Source: Streptomyces sp. SAT1
GTDB lineage: Bacteria > Actinomycetota > Actinomycetes > Streptomycetales > Streptomycetaceae
Length of the DNA: 64,000 bases
NCBI RefSeq assembly: GCF_001654495.1
Contig: NZ_CP015849.1
Coordinates: 3,013,501 to 3,077,500, forward strand
Reading direction: 5' to 3'
Below, piece by piece: positions 1 to 9,406 of the stretch (its first letter is position 1; every line of letters begins with the position of its first letter). The notes below the pieces were generated by a model that made no database searches, was not told the DNA's origin, and saw only the letters and a list, made by a program, of their open reading frames with translations. The translations under genes were made by a program, and so were the position numbers.

Positions 1-143
1 CTCTTCGGAACCCAGTGACGTGGTCCCTGGTAGAGGCTCACGCATCCCCGAGGCTAGAGCAATCCGCCTCGGCTCGGGGGGTGCGTGGCCTATTTCGTCG
101 TTCCCTGAAGTCGGTTTCCATGGGGACAGAAAGGCCGATTTTT

Positions 144-1403
144 ATGCGTACTGCGCATTCCGCCCCGCGGGTACAGCGGGACGTCGAGGAATACTTCCAG
201 ACGTGCAGCGGTGACGACGTCTGGGGGCCCGGTAGCGACCTGCGTCAGGCTTTGCTCCTCACGCGCCAGGGCAAGCACGAACCTGCAGGCGACGGCCCGG
301 ACGATTCTGGCGGCGAAGTCGTCGACAGCGGAGTCGCGCCAGGATTCCGGATCGCGGGCAAGATTTCTCGGCGCGGTCTTGTGGGCCGAGACGCCGACCA
401 TGTCGATGCACTCCTGTCCGTGAAAGTCGCCTTCGACGTCTTCACCGGCTGCTTGTCCAGCCGGTTCTGTTGGTCTGTGACACTGCCTTCGGAGGTCTCC
501 AGCAAGATTCGCGACTACCGGCCCCGGCTGCCGCATCGGCGCTGGGCGCCGGTTGCCGAGTTGGTGAGAGCCACCGTGGCGGCGACAGCTCCGGCCACCT
601 GCGACGCGGCGGAGCATTTGCTGCACGCGATCGGCCGGATCGCGGTCTGGGCGGACCGGAGCGGGCTGCCGCGCGACCCGGGGACTTGGCTGAGTTTCAA
701 GACGATCGACGCCTTCATCCTGTCGGGTGGCGGTGCGGCGAAGGACTCGACGATGCTGACCTGCCGGACCTGGCTGTGGCGGGCACGAGCGGCTCTGGTG
801 TGGGTCCAGCGCGGAGAGGCCCCTCCGGCTCGGCTTTCCTCACCCCGCACGCTTCAGCCTCCTTACGACGCAGCGGAGTTGGCCCACCTGCGGGATTGGG
901 CAGCCCGGCTGCCAGGCCGGGCTCGACTCGACGGCCTCGCTCTCATGGCGCTCGGAGCCGGGTGCGGACTGATGCCGGGCGAGATCCCACCCATTCAAGG
1001 CAGCCACGTTCGCGTGACCTCTGGTGGGGTCGCAGTGCTGGAGGAGAAGCTGCTCAGCCGACTCGTGGCGTGCCACTCCGACTGGGAAGGCGCGCTGGCC
1101 GAGGTGGTGGAGGCCTCCGGAACGGGATATCTTTTCCGACCGGGCCGGGAGGTCGCGGCAGCCAAGAATCTCGTCTCGTCCTGGCACGCCCGGCACCAGC
1201 CCTACGCGGGCCTGCCGCCACTCTCCGCTCAGCGATTGCGGTCGACGTGGATCGTCGGCCGACTTTCCGAGGGCATCAGTGCGGAGGCCGTCGCTTCCGC
1301 GGCAGGCATGGCCTCCCCTGCCAGCTTGGCGGGCTATCACCGCTGGGTCCCTCCGCTCCCCAGAGCGGAGGTTATCCGATTGCTGCGTGGCCGCCGCCCG
1401 TGA
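144..1403 (+). CDS. Degenerate tyrosine-recombinase/integrase-like protein
   Basis: The C-terminal 300 residues resemble a family of actinobacterial proteins with a phage-integrase-like catalytic fold: an N-terminal helical region, a segment LALMALGAGCGL, and a C-terminal block SAQRLRSTWIVGRL ... GMASPASLAGYHRW where the Arg and a possible nucleophile Tyr are visible but the canonical HxxR and GH motifs are not. The ATG at 144 has AGAAAGG upstream; the frame is also open from a GTG at 15. The first ~150 residues do not look like the rest of the family and could be frameshifted. Its place beside a tRNA gene suggests an old integrated element. Activity is doubtful; a recombinase-derived DNA-binding protein is the alternative. 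Confidence 0.55.
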   Translation: MRTAHSAPRVQRDVEEYFQTCSGDDVWGPGSDLRQALLLTRQGKHEPAGDGPDDSGGEVVDSGVAPGFRIAGKISRRGLVGRDADHVDALLSVKVAFDVFTGCLSSRFCWSVTLPSEVSSKIRDYRPRLPHRRWAPVAELVRATVAATAPATCDAAEHLLHAIGRIAVWADRSGLPRDPGTWLSFKTIDAFILSGGGAAKDSTMLTCRTWLWRARAALVWVQRGEAPPARLSSPRTLQPPYDAAELAHLRDWAARLPGRARLDGLALMALGAGCGLMPGEIPPIQGSHVRVTSGGVAVLEEKLLSRLVACHSDWEGALAEVVEASGTGYLFRPGREVAAAKNLVSSWHARHQPYAGLPPLSAQRLRSTWIVGRLSEGISAEAVASAAGMASPASLAGYHRWVPPLPRAEVIRLLRGRRP

Positions 1404-2802
1404 GGGCACGGCCTGAGGACGATCAGTCGGCTGCCTGCCATATATGCCACGGCTGTGGCCTGGACGGCTCCCCAGTACCGTCGATTCCAAGGTCGCCAGC
1501 TACTGACCGTACTCGACCGGTCCGGCCTGGCCCAACAGCTGAAAGGCACGCTGCGATACAATCCTGGGCCGCCAGGCGCGTACCCCAGGACCGGTATCGG
1601 CAAATCTGACGCTCGTCGCGTACTGCTCCGGCCGAACCACGAGCTCCGACAGCCGGCGGATTCCGCACTTCTGTCTCCAACCTCAGAGCTCGCGCCTGGC
1701 CCGGCGGCCCCGAGGCACCGCCGTCCACGACAGGCACGCGCATGCCTACCAACCGTCGCCTCCGCCGAGGGCCGGCCCGGACCACCACCTTGCTCGACCT
1801 GACACACTGCGACCGACGCCTGGGCCAAGCAGCGGCTGACATCCGCTCCGCCGTCTGGAGCGAGGCTGCCAGCCGCGCGGCCGCGAATCGGCTCAAACGG
1901 CTTGCGAAACGATTTCGTCCTGCCCCCATTCAGCCCGGCTGGCATAACAACGCGGACATCTGCAGCACTGGGCCGGTGACCGAGGAGTGGACGCCACTTC
2001 GATCCCTGCTTTGGGCAACCCTGGCAACGACCGCTCGGGCACGGCCTCAGTCGAGCTCACCGTCGGCTGACACTTCAGCGATGACTCCGAAAAGGACATC
2101 TTCGGCTACACAGCGCAGCCCTGCTTGGCGCCGTCCACTCACACACAGGCGAAGAGACCACGAAGAGCCACCTTGCGCCCCGCTGCCCGCAGCTCTGCCA
2201 CAGCGTCGCCCTGGGCATCCCGACCGCCCGGACGAGAGAGAACGCGGTCACCGTGCTGAAGCACCTTGCAGAGATTCGATCGCCGATAGGTACCTGCGCC
2301 GCAGATCACTCCTGCACCGGCTGCTCACCGGAGAACTTCCACATCCCTGTCCACCGACTCGGCTCCAACCTCGCTCTGGGTCACGAGGCAGCCGACCGTG
2401 GTGTCAAAGGCAGCAGGCAAGTATCCGTACGATCCGACGACCTCTCCACACGCACCGCCCCTGGCCCGGCCCAGACAGTGCTCGGGCTCGCGGACGCCGC
2501 CCCCAGGCCAGCCGTGTCTCGGCTCGCCCCGCCATCCCACGCCCCGGCAGGAAAGGGACAGTCACTCCCGGCCGACGCTGCTGGCGATCTAAACAGGACG
2601 GCTTCTGTCTTAGCCCCGCCCGGGGAGGAGCTACAAGCCGACTCACTCCCACGACGAGCATCTTATGCACCGCAGGGCGCCCGGCCAGGTAGCCCAGACG
2701 ATACTCATCTCGCTCACGGCGGCCAACGAAAATCTGGGCATCCGCCGGACCCGGTGCACCATCATCCACCACCCGGAGCAGGCATGGACGATCCCCGAAA
2801 CG
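1404..2802. other. Gene-poor decayed stretch between integrase-like gene and tRNA-Ala
   Basis: I see no convincing gene in these 1.4 kb. Open frames exist on both strands (for example 1742-2692 plus), but their translations are Arg/Pro/Ser-rich, lack recognisable motifs and have no good ribosome binding site. Third-position G+C bias is weaker than in the rest of the window. This is what remains of an element inserted next to the tRNA 3' end would look like, but no duplicate of the tRNA 3' end is visible in the window. Confidence 0.5.
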
Positions 2803-2845
2803 ACGAAGTCCCGATCCGACGGTGACCGTCTGATCGGGACTTCGT
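2803..2845 (-). terminator. Hairpin terminator after tRNA-Ala
   Basis: Perfect 14-bp inverted repeat (2803-2816 with 2832-2845); the loop itself can form a second 5-bp stem. It lies 6 bp beyond the tRNA 3' end in the direction of tRNA transcription, so it most likely terminates that transcript. The tail is only weakly T-rich, as is usual in Streptomyces. Confidence 0.8.
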
Positions 2846-2851
2846 GCTGCG

Positions 2852-2925
2852 TGGACCTGAGGGGATTTGAACCCCTGGCCCCCTCGATGCGAACGAGGTG
2901 CGCTACCGGACTGCGCCACAGGCCC
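2852..2925 (-). tRNA. tRNA-Ala (anticodon CGC)
   Basis: Read on the minus strand, 74 nt fold into a complete cloverleaf: acceptor GGGCCTG pairs with CAGGTCC plus discriminator A, D arm GGCGCAGTCCGGTAGCGC, anticodon stem CCTCG/CGAGG around loop TTCGCAT, and T arm with GTTCAAATC. The anticodon is CGC, reading GCG Ala codons. CCA is not encoded. The 3' end faces the decayed stretch with the integrase-like gene, the usual geometry of a tRNA used as an attachment site. Confidence 0.95.
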
Positions 2926-3040
2926 TTGCAACGAGTGAAACTCTAGCATCCTCATCCGGCTGGTTGGAAATCCGTTCCCGGCCTGGTCAGCGGGCGGGGC
3001 CCTGGGGGGCGTCTGAGGCGGTGTCACCGCGGCCGGGCGG

Positions 3041-4333
3041 CTACTCGTTGGCCGCGCGCGGCCGGTCGCCGTCCTCGTACTGGTCGAAGAGCGGGGTGCG
3101 CCCGCGCTCGCGGGAGCGGCGGGCCGAGGCGGCGCGGCGGGCGTCGCTGCGGCCGTCGGCGGCCGGGCGGTCCTCCGTGCCCGCCGCGGCGTCCGGGGCG
3201 GGCGCCTGCGGCTCCGCGGCGGCGGGGGCGGCCTCCTGCTCGGGCAGGGCCGCGGAGGAGCGCGCCGAGCTCCAGGTGTCGGGGGCGCCGAGGTCCACGT
3301 CCGAGGTGGCGCGCGGGGCGACCGGCGCGGTCACGTACGTCGGCAGCGGCACGGGCACCGGCTCCCAGCTCTCGCCCCGGCCGGGGCGCCGCCTGCGCTC
3401 GCGCTGCTGCTGGTCGAGCCACTCGGCGTGGTCGGTCTGCTCGACCAGGGCGCGCCGGTCGGCGGCGAGCGCGGAGAGGCCGGGATCGGTCTCCGGTTCG
3501 GGGCCCGCGTCGGGTTCCTCCGTGTCCGCCTCCGTGTCCGGGCCCAGGGCGGCGCGGCGGCGCGGCGGGCGCCGGTTCTCCCGCAGCCGCTGCGCGGCGG
3601 CCTCGGCGCGGCGGCGGTCCATCTGGTAGGCGAAGCGGTTGCGCTCCTGGGTGCGCAGATAGGCGATGTACGCGCTGAGCAGCACGGCGGGCGCGGCAGG
3701 CGCCCACAGGAAGGCGAGTCCGCCGACCGCGGCGACGACGGCGCCCAGGGTGAAGGCGAGGAAGAGGACGACGGTGGTGCGGCGGCGGCGCGCGAGCACC
3801 CTCGTGCGCCGGGCGCGGGCCGCGGCGGCTTCCGCGCCGGGGGCGCGCCGGGCCGCGGGGATCCGGGTGCGGGCGGGCGCGTCGTCGGCGCCGGCCGGCT
3901 GCGGCACCGGAGCGGAGTCCGGCGCGCTCGCGGGCGCGGGCACCTCCGCGCGCTCGCGCGGCGGCTGCGGCCGGTTCCGGGCCGCGTGCCGCTCCCGTAC
4001 CGGCTCGCGCGGCTGGTCCCGCTCCGCTGCGCGCTGCTGGTCCCGTTCCGGCGCACGGCCCGGGGGCACGGCGAAGGCCCGGACGTCCACCGGGTCGGTG
4101 ACGGCGTCCGGATCGGCGGCGCTGGGCTCCCCCTCCTCGGTGGAGCGCGCCCTGAGGTCCCTGGCGTAACGGCGCTCCATGCCCGCCCGTCCGGACAGCA
4201 GCCGGATGGCGGTGCTGAAGCGTTCCGTCGGACGGGCCTCGTTCAGCTCGTCCTGCCTACGGAGCCACATCGGCACCAAGTAGGCGGCCCAGGCCCCGAC
4301 AATGACTGCGTAGATGAGGCCGCTGCTGCTCAC
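3041..4333 (-). CDS. sepX: Divisome membrane protein SepX/GlpR
   Basis: 430 residues from a GTG start. An N-terminal membrane helix (SSSGLIYAVIVGAWAAYLV, about residues 2-22) is followed by a long charged, Pro/Arg-rich linker, two further membrane helices around residues 185-225, and a disordered acidic/Ala-rich C terminus. This layout, and the position beside rimJ/moeA(glp)/galU, is that of the actinobacterial SepX/GlpR family, which in Streptomyces localises with FtsZ rings and supports cross-wall and sporulation septation. It is first after the tRNA and likely has its own promoter in the comparatively A+T-rich 4334-4506 interval, although it could also be reached from the moa genes. The linker is poorly conserved, so function rests on the membrane pattern and synteny. 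Confidence 0.85.
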   Translation of the reverse strand: MSSSGLIYAVIVGAWAAYLVPMWLRRQDELNEARPTERFSTAIRLLSGRAGMERRYARDLRARSTEEGEPSAADPDAVTDPVDVRAFAVPPGRAPERDQQRAAERDQPREPVRERHAARNRPQPPRERAEVPAPASAPDSAPVPQPAGADDAPARTRIPAARRAPGAEAAAARARRTRVLARRRRTTVVLFLAFTLGAVVAAVGGLAFLWAPAAPAVLLSAYIAYLRTQERNRFAYQMDRRRAEAAAQRLRENRRPPRRRAALGPDTEADTEEPDAGPEPETDPGLSALAADRRALVEQTDHAEWLDQQQRERRRRPGRGESWEPVPVPLPTYVTAPVAPRATSDVDLGAPDTWSSARSSAALPEQEAAPAAAEPQAPAPDAAAGTEDRPAADGRSDARRAASARRSRERGRTPLFDQYEDGDRPRAANE

Positions 4334-4506
4334 GTCTCACACCGTAGAGGGGTTTGCATCTGGCCATCGGCCAATTGAGCCGGTGTGTCGCACGATCCGG
4401 CTGATATTTCGAGCTTTTTTTGCGACCGATGCGATCAGCAGACCGTCAAAATGGGGAAATTCCCCGCACGAGTGTGATCGCACACCGGCCAAATTCGAAC
4501 ACTTAT
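4334..4506 (-). promoter_or_regulatory. A+T-rich upstream region of sepX with palindromes
   Basis: This interval has clearly lower G+C than its surroundings, including a run of seven A/T. It holds a perfect palindrome GGGGAAATTCCCC (4453-4465) and a dyad GTGTG-ATCG-CACAC (4472-4485). Either may be an operator for sepX or part of a terminator for the upstream acetyltransferase gene. I could not pick a confident -35/-10 pair. Confidence 0.4.
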
Positions 4507-5145
4507 TCAATTTCCGGGGCTCGTTCCGCCACCGGGCGTGTTGCCCGAGGCGCGCGCGGCGCGGGTGCGGCGCCAGCGGCTCAGCAGTCCGTCCGGCACC
4601 TCCTCGGCGGTCAGCGCGAAGACCAGGTGGTCCCGCCAGGCCCCGTCGATGTGGAGATATCGGGGCCGCAGCCCCTCCTCGCGGAATCCGAGTTTCTCCA
4701 CGACCCGGCGGCTCGGGCCGTTCTCCGGGCGAATGCAGACCTCCAGGCGGTGCAGCCCGACCGCGCGGAAACAGTGGTCCACGACCAGCGCCACGGCCGT
4801 GGGCATGACCCCGCGGCCCGCCACCGCCTCGTCCACCCAGTAGCCGACGTGCCCCGAGCACATCGAGCCCCAGGTGATCCCGGCCACCGTCAACTGCCCG
4901 ACCAGGCGCCCCTCGTGCTCGATGACGAACGGCAGCATCCGGCCCGCCCTGGCCTCCGCGCGCAGATGCCGCACCATCTGCCGGTAGGTCGGCCGGTGGG
5001 TGAGGGGGCCGCCGGGGGCGGGCGGCGGGATCGTCGCCTCCCAGGGTCTGAGCCAGTTCCGGTTGCGCCGGTTGACCTCGCGCCAGGCCCGCTGGTCGCG
5101 CAGTCTTATCGGCCGCAGGACGACATCGCCCTCGGCGAGCACCAC
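4507..5145 (-). CDS. GNAT acetyltransferase, RimJ-like
   Basis: 212 residues with the GNAT fold: an N-terminal RPIRLRDQRAW strand-helix, the acetyl-CoA loop at VGYWVDEAVAGRGVMPTAV (about 120-140), and the ENGPSRRVVEKLGFREEG motif typical of RimJ/RimL N-terminal acetyltransferases. The neighbouring genes are those found next to rimJ in other actinobacteria. The start GTG at 5145 lies 17 bp after the mogA stop, so it is probably cotranscribed with the molybdenum cofactor genes. The natural substrate is unknown; acetylation of ribosomal protein S5 is only known for the E. coli homologue. Confidence 0.8.
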   Translation of the reverse strand: MVLAEGDVVLRPIRLRDQRAWREVNRRNRNWLRPWEATIPPPAPGGPLTHRPTYRQMVRHLRAEARAGRMLPFVIEHEGRLVGQLTVAGITWGSMCSGHVGYWVDEAVAGRGVMPTAVALVVDHCFRAVGLHRLEVCIRPENGPSRRVVEKLGFREEGLRPRYLHIDGAWRDHLVFALTAEEVPDGLLSRWRRTRAARASGNTPGGGTSPGN

Positions 5146-5162
5146 GGGCCAGGCGGGGCCGT

Positions 5163-5720
5163 TCAGCTCGCACCCCCGGCTCCGGCGCCGGGCCGGGGGT
5201 GGTCGCCGCCGCGCACCTGGTCGACCGCGTGCGTCAACAGCGGCTCCAGCACCGCCAGTCCGTCCTTCACCCCGCCGGTGGAGCCCGGCAGGTTGACGAT
5301 CAGGGTCCGTCCGGCGACTCCGGCCAGCCCGCGGGACAGCGCGGCGGTCGGCACCTTCTGGCGGCCGAAGGCCCGGATCGCCTCGGCGATGCCCGGCACC
5401 TCGCGGTCGATCACCCGGCGGGTCGCCTCCGGGGTGCGGTCGGTGGGCGAGATGCCGGTGCCGCCGGTGGTGACCACGACGTCGTAGCCGGCCTCGACGG
5501 CGGCGCTCAGCGCGGCCTGCACCGGGTCGCCGTCCGGGACGACGCGCGGGCCGTCGACGGCGAAGCCGAGACGGCCGAGGGCCGCGGCGATCAGCGGGCC
5601 GCCCCGGTCCTCGTAGACCCCGGCGGCGGCCCGGTTGGAGGCGGTGACCACCAGCGCGCGGTACGGCGCGGCGGGCGCGCCGCCGGAGGGCGTGCCGCCG
5701 GGGGGCGTGTCGAGTGTCAT
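5163..5720 (-). CDS. mogA: Molybdopterin adenylyltransferase MogA/MoaB
   Basis: 185 residues. The MoaB/MogA signature [16 protein letters not shown] and the later LPGSTGG loop are present, and the length fits the family. The enzyme adenylylates molybdopterin before molybdate insertion by MoeA. The ATG at 5720 overlaps the moaC stop by four bases (ATGA), a sign of translational coupling. The C terminus is Gly/Pro-rich and not conserved. In actinobacteria the MoaB versus MogA names are used loosely. Confidence 0.88.
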   Translation of the reverse strand: MTLDTPPGGTPSGGAPAAPYRALVVTASNRAAAGVYEDRGGPLIAAALGRLGFAVDGPRVVPDGDPVQAALSAAVEAGYDVVVTTGGTGISPTDRTPEATRRVIDREVPGIAEAIRAFGRQKVPTAALSRGLAGVAGRTLIVNLPGSTGGVKDGLAVLEPLLTHAVDQVRGGDHPRPGAGAGGAS

Positions 5721-6250
5721 GCCCGGCTCCAGTCGCCCGACTTGCCGCCCGTCTTCTCCTCGACCCCGACGTCCGTGATGACCGCCCCCTTGTCCACCGC
5801 CTTGACCATGTCGACCACGGTGAGCGCGGCGACGCAGACCGCGGTGAGCGCCTCCATCTCCACGCCCGTGCGGTCCGTCGTCCTCACGGTCGCCGTGATC
5901 TCCACGGCGTCGTCCGCGACCGACAGGTCCAGTTTCACACCCGACACCGACAGCGGGTGGCACAGCGGGATGAGGTCGGGGGTGCGCTTGGCGCCCATGA
6001 TCCCGGCGATCCGCGCGGTGGCCAGGGCGTCGCCCTTGGGGACGCCCTCGCCGCGCAGCAGCTCGATCACGCGGGGCGCGACACGGACGCGTCCGCTGGC
6101 GCGTGCGGTACGCGCGGTCACGTCCTTGCCGGACACGTCGACCATCCGGGCGGCGCCCGCCTCGTCGATGTGCGTGAGGCGGCCTTCGGATCCCTCAGGA
6201 TGCGGCGCCGCGGCGCGGGGGTCGTACGGGGGTCGGTCCTGCGTGCTCAT
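5717..6250 (-). CDS. moaC: Cyclic pyranopterin monophosphate synthase MoaC
   Basis: 177 residues. The family core [18 protein letters not shown], the catalytic region [16 protein letters not shown] and [19 protein letters not shown] are all intact. MoaC converts the MoaA product to cyclic pyranopterin monophosphate, the first stable intermediate of molybdenum cofactor. It starts 86 bp after the moeA stop and its stop overlaps the mogA start. moaA is not in this window, so the first step is encoded elsewhere. Confidence 0.93.
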   Translation of the reverse strand: MSTQDRPPYDPRAAAPHPEGSEGRLTHIDEAGAARMVDVSGKDVTARTARASGRVRVAPRVIELLRGEGVPKGDALATARIAGIMGAKRTPDLIPLCHPLSVSGVKLDLSVADDAVEITATVRTTDRTGVEMEALTAVCVAALTVVDMVKAVDKGAVITDVGVEEKTGGKSGDWSRA

Positions 6251-6336
6251 GCTCGTGTGGCGCTCCCGGTCCGGGCCCGGCGCGGTGCGGCGCGCGGGCC
6301 TGCTGTGCGCGACACGCTACCGCCAATCCGGGCCGG

Positions 6337-7668
6337 TCAGCCGAGCAGGACCACCTCGACCTCGGTGCCGGACTCGACGGACTCGGCGTCCTCGGGGACG
6401 ACGATGAGGGAGTCGGCCTGCGCGAGGGCCGCGACCAGATGCGATCCGGAGCCGCCGACCGGCCGCACCTCGCCGTCCCGGTACGTCCCGCGCAGGAACT
6501 GCCTGCGGCCCCGCGGCGAGGTGAGCGCCTTGTCGCAGACCAGCTTCGCGCGCGTGGTGGGCCGGTGGACGTCCGGCAGGCCCATCAGGGTGCGGATGGC
6601 CGGGCGCACGAACAGTTCGAAGGAGACGTAGGAGGAGACCGGGTTGCCGGGCAGCGCGAGCAGCGGGATGTGGTCGGGGCCCACGGTGCCGAACCCCTGG
6701 GGCTTGCCGGGCTGCATGGCGAGCTTGCGGAACTCCACTCCGCCGCCCGGCTCGTCCTCGTCCCCGACGTGCGACAGCGCCTCCTTGACGACGTCGTACG
6801 CGCCGACGCTGACCCCGCCGGTGGTGACCAGCAGATCGGCGCGGACGAGCTGGTCCTCGATGGTGGAGCGCAGGGTGTCGGCGTCGTCGGCGACGGCGCC
6901 CACCCGGTAGCCGATGGCGCCGGCGTCGCGGGCCGCCGCGGTCAGGGCGAAGCTGTTGGAGTCGTGGATCTGGCCGCCCGCCAGCTGCTCGCCGGGCTGC
7001 ACCAGTTCGCTGCCGGTGGACAGCACCACCACGCGCGGGCGCGGGCGCACGCGTACGGTGCCGCGGCCGATCGCGGCGAGCAGCCCGAGCTGCGGCGGCC
7101 CGAGGACCGTGCCGGCCTTCAGGGCGAGGTCACCGGCCTGGACGTCGCTGCCGCTGGCGCGCACGTGCGCGCGTGCCTCGGCGGGACGGTGGACGCGCAC
7201 CTGCCCGGTGGCGCCCTCCGGGGCGAGGCTGCGGGCCCGCATACCGCGCACCGGGCCCGCGCCGAGCCCGCCGTCGGTCCACTCCACCGGGACGACGGTC
7301 TCGGCGCCGGGCGGCAGCGGGGCGCCGGTCATGATCCGGGCGGCCTGCCCCGGGCCGACCCGGACCGGGGCGCCCGCGCCCGCGGCGACGTCCCCGACGA
7401 CCTCCAGAGAGGCCGGGAACTCCTCGCTGGCGCCGGCGACGTCGGCGACCCGCACCGCGTACCCGTCCATGGAGCTGTTGTCGAACGGCGGGAGGGACAG
7501 GGGCACCATGACGTCCTCGACGAGGACGCACCCCTGGGCGTCGAGCAGTTGCAGCTCGATGGGTTCGAGCGGGCGGACGGTGGTGAGGACGTCCTCCAGG
7601 TGCTCGTCCACCGACCACAGGCGGTCCGGGTCTGCGGTGTGGTGCGCTGCACTGCTCAACGTCGTCAC
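6337..7668 (-). CDS. moeA: Molybdopterin molybdotransferase MoeA (gephyrin-like)
   Basis: 443 residues covering all MoeA domains: the N-terminal substrate domain (PFDNSSMDGYAV), the MoaB/MogA-like domain with TTGGVSVGAYDVVKE, the LPGNPVSSYVSFELFV loop and a C-terminal beta barrel. It inserts molybdate into adenylylated molybdopterin. Translation starts at a GTG whose GTGA overlaps the galU stop, so the two genes are translated from one mRNA. The pairing of galU with a glp/moeA gene is conserved in actinobacteria, although their pathways are unrelated. Confidence 0.92.
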   Translation of the reverse strand: MTTLSSAAHHTADPDRLWSVDEHLEDVLTTVRPLEPIELQLLDAQGCVLVEDVMVPLSLPPFDNSSMDGYAVRVADVAGASEEFPASLEVVGDVAAGAGAPVRVGPGQAARIMTGAPLPPGAETVVPVEWTDGGLGAGPVRGMRARSLAPEGATGQVRVHRPAEARAHVRASGSDVQAGDLALKAGTVLGPPQLGLLAAIGRGTVRVRPRPRVVVLSTGSELVQPGEQLAGGQIHDSNSFALTAAARDAGAIGYRVGAVADDADTLRSTIEDQLVRADLLVTTGGVSVGAYDVVKEALSHVGDEDEPGGGVEFRKLAMQPGKPQGFGTVGPDHIPLLALPGNPVSSYVSFELFVRPAIRTLMGLPDVHRPTTRAKLVCDKALTSPRGRRQFLRGTYRDGEVRPVGGSGSHLVAALAQADSLIVVPEDAESVESGTEVEVVLLG

Positions 7669-8567
7669 ATCTCCTCGGCTACGTACCGCTGAAGCCAGGT
7701 CCGGAAGCCGGGACCCAGGTCCTCACGTTCGCACGCGAGTCTGACAATGGCACGGAGGTAGTCGCCGCGGTCGCCGGTGTCATAGCGGCGGCCCTTGAAG
7801 ACGACGCCGTGCACCGGGCCGCCGGCGGTCTCGGCCTCCGCCAGGTGCTGGAGGGCGTCGGTGAGCTGGATCTCGCCGCCGCGGCCGGGCTCGGTCCTGC
7901 GCAGTATCTCGAAGATGTGCGGGTCGAGGACGTAGCGCCCGATGATGGCGTAGTTCGAGGGGGCGTCGGCCGGTTCCGGCTTCTCCACCAGGCCGGTCAC
8001 CCGGACGACGTCGCTGTCCGCGGTGGCCTCCACGGCCGCGCAGCCGTAGAGGTGGATCTGCTCGGGCTCGACCTCCATGAGGGCCACGACGCTGCCGCCG
8101 TGCTGCCCCTGCACCTCGATCATCCGCTGGAGCAGCGGGTCGCGCGGGTCGATCAGGTCGTCACCGAGCAGGACGGCGAACGGCTCCTCCCCCACGTGCG
8201 GGGCCGCGCAGAGCACCGCGTGCCCCAGTCCCTTCGGGTCGCCCTGGCGGACGTAGTGGATCATCGCCAGGTCGCTGGACTCCCGCACCTTGGCGAGCCG
8301 TTCGGCGTCGGCCTTCTTCTCCAGGGCCGATTCCAGCTCGTAGTTGCGGTCGAAGTGGTCCTCCAGCGGGCGCTTGTTGCGGCCCGTCACCATGAGGACG
8401 TCGTCGAGGCCGGCGGAGACGGCCTCCTCGACCACGTACTGGATCGCGGGCTTGTCCACGACCGGCAGCATCTCCTTGGGAGTGGCCTTGGTGGCCGGCA
8501 GGAACCGGGTGCCGAGGCCTGCCGCGGGAATGACAGCCTTGCTGATCCTGGGGTGCGCGTGACTCAT
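7665..8567 (-). CDS. galU: UTP-glucose-1-phosphate uridylyltransferase GalU
   Basis: 300 residues. The nucleotidyltransferase signature PAAGLGTRFLPATKATPKEM is at residues 12-31, followed by LLGDDLID, VEKP and the C-terminal sugar-binding part. It makes UDP-glucose from UTP and glucose-1-phosphate for cell-wall and storage polymers. The ATG at 8567 starts MSHAHPRISKAVIPAAG, the usual N terminus; an in-frame start farther upstream would add residues not seen in the family. It is first gene of the galU-moeA-moaC-mogA-acetyltransferase run and divergent from the cyclo-ligase gene. Confidence 0.93.
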   Translation of the reverse strand: MSHAHPRISKAVIPAAGLGTRFLPATKATPKEMLPVVDKPAIQYVVEEAVSAGLDDVLMVTGRNKRPLEDHFDRNYELESALEKKADAERLAKVRESSDLAMIHYVRQGDPKGLGHAVLCAAPHVGEEPFAVLLGDDLIDPRDPLLQRMIEVQGQHGGSVVALMEVEPEQIHLYGCAAVEATADSDVVRVTGLVEKPEPADAPSNYAIIGRYVLDPHIFEILRRTEPGRGGEIQLTDALQHLAEAETAGGPVHGVVFKGRRYDTGDRGDYLRAIVRLACEREDLGPGFRTWLQRYVAEEM

Positions 8568-8702
8568 GGCGGAAACCTTAGCCGCTGCGTTTGCGGGGGC
8601 TCCGCGCCTCCGGTTCATTGGCTCACATATGAGCACATTTACTCTTCGAGCACTCGGCGAACACTCATCGGTCACTCATCGACGAAGGGCACGGAAGCGA
8701 CC
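8568..8702. promoter_or_regulatory. Divergent promoter region galU / cyclo-ligase
   Basis: 135 bp between divergently read starts. It contains GCTCA-CATA-TGAGC (8620-8633), a small dyad, and two CACTCATCG copies near the cyclo-ligase start. No -35/-10 pair is clear enough to assign. Confidence 0.4.
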
Positions 8703-9317
8703 TTGAGCCACATCGGACGGACCGCGGCACCCGGCAAGCGGGCCCTGCGGCAGGAACTCCTCGCGGCGCGCGACCGCCTGACCGCGGACGACGTGCGCGA
8801 GGCGGGCGAGGCACTGGCCCGGCGCGCGCTGGAGCTGCCGGAGCTGGCACAGGCGCGCACGGTGGCCGCGTACGTCTCCGTGGGCACCGAGCCGGGCACC
8901 CTGGCGCTGCTCGACGCGCTGCGCGCGCGGGGGGTGCGCGTGCTGCTGCCCGCGCTGCTTCCGGACAACGACCTGGACTGGGGCGCGTACGCCGGGGAGG
9001 GGTCCCTCGCGCGCGTGCGGCACGGCGGGCGGATGGCGCTGTTCGAGCCGGCCGGACAGCGGCTCGGCCCGGACGCCGTTACCGCCGCCGACGTGGTCCT
9101 GCTGCCCGGTCTGGCGGCCGACGGGCGCGGGATGCGGCTGGGCCGCGGCGGCGGCTCCTACGACCGGGTCCTGGCCCGGCTGGAGCGGGCACAGGCGCGG
9201 CCCGCGCTCGTGGTGCTGCTCTACGACCGCGAGGTCGTCGGACACGTCCCGGCCGAGCCGCACGACCGGCCGGTGCAGGCGGTGGTGACCCCCTCGGGGG
9301 TCCGGCGCCTGGCCTGA
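8703..9317 (+). CDS. 5-formyltetrahydrofolate cyclo-ligase
   Basis: 204 residues. Family motifs visible are the N-terminal KRALRQELLAARDRL helix, LLPGLAADGRGMRLGRGGGSYDR (ATP and folate binding) and the VPAEPHDRPVQAVVTP end. It converts 5-formyl-THF to 5,10-methenyl-THF with ATP, rescuing this stable folate into one-carbon metabolism. The most likely start is TTG at 8703, preceded by CGGAAGCG; no ATG or GTG gives a better N terminus. A strong bidirectional terminator follows. Confidence 0.87.
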   Translation: MSHIGRTAAPGKRALRQELLAARDRLTADDVREAGEALARRALELPELAQARTVAAYVSVGTEPGTLALLDALRARGVRVLLPALLPDNDLDWGAYAGEGSLARVRHGGRMALFEPAGQRLGPDAVTAADVVLLPGLAADGRGMRLGRGGGSYDRVLARLERAQARPALVVLLYDREVVGHVPAEPHDRPVQAVVTPSGVRRLA

Positions 9318-9340
9318 GCGCCGAGGCGCGGGTCCCTGGT

Positions 9341-9382
9341 ACGGCGGAGGCCCTCCACGCGCGCGTGGAGGGCCTCCGCCGT
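9341..9382. terminator. Bidirectional terminator
   Basis: A perfect 20-bp inverted repeat with a two-base loop (9341-9360 with 9363-9382) sits between the convergent cyclo-ligase and penicillin acylase genes, 23 bp after one stop and 24 bp after the other. It can terminate both. Confidence 0.9.
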
Positions 9383-9406
9383 GGCCGGGGTGCCCCGGTC
9401 AGCGGC

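Noticed and set aside
1742..2692. 316-codon plus-strand frame in the decayed region
   Set aside because: Arg/Pro/Ser-rich translation without any motif, no ribosome binding site, and codon bias unlike the coding regions here.
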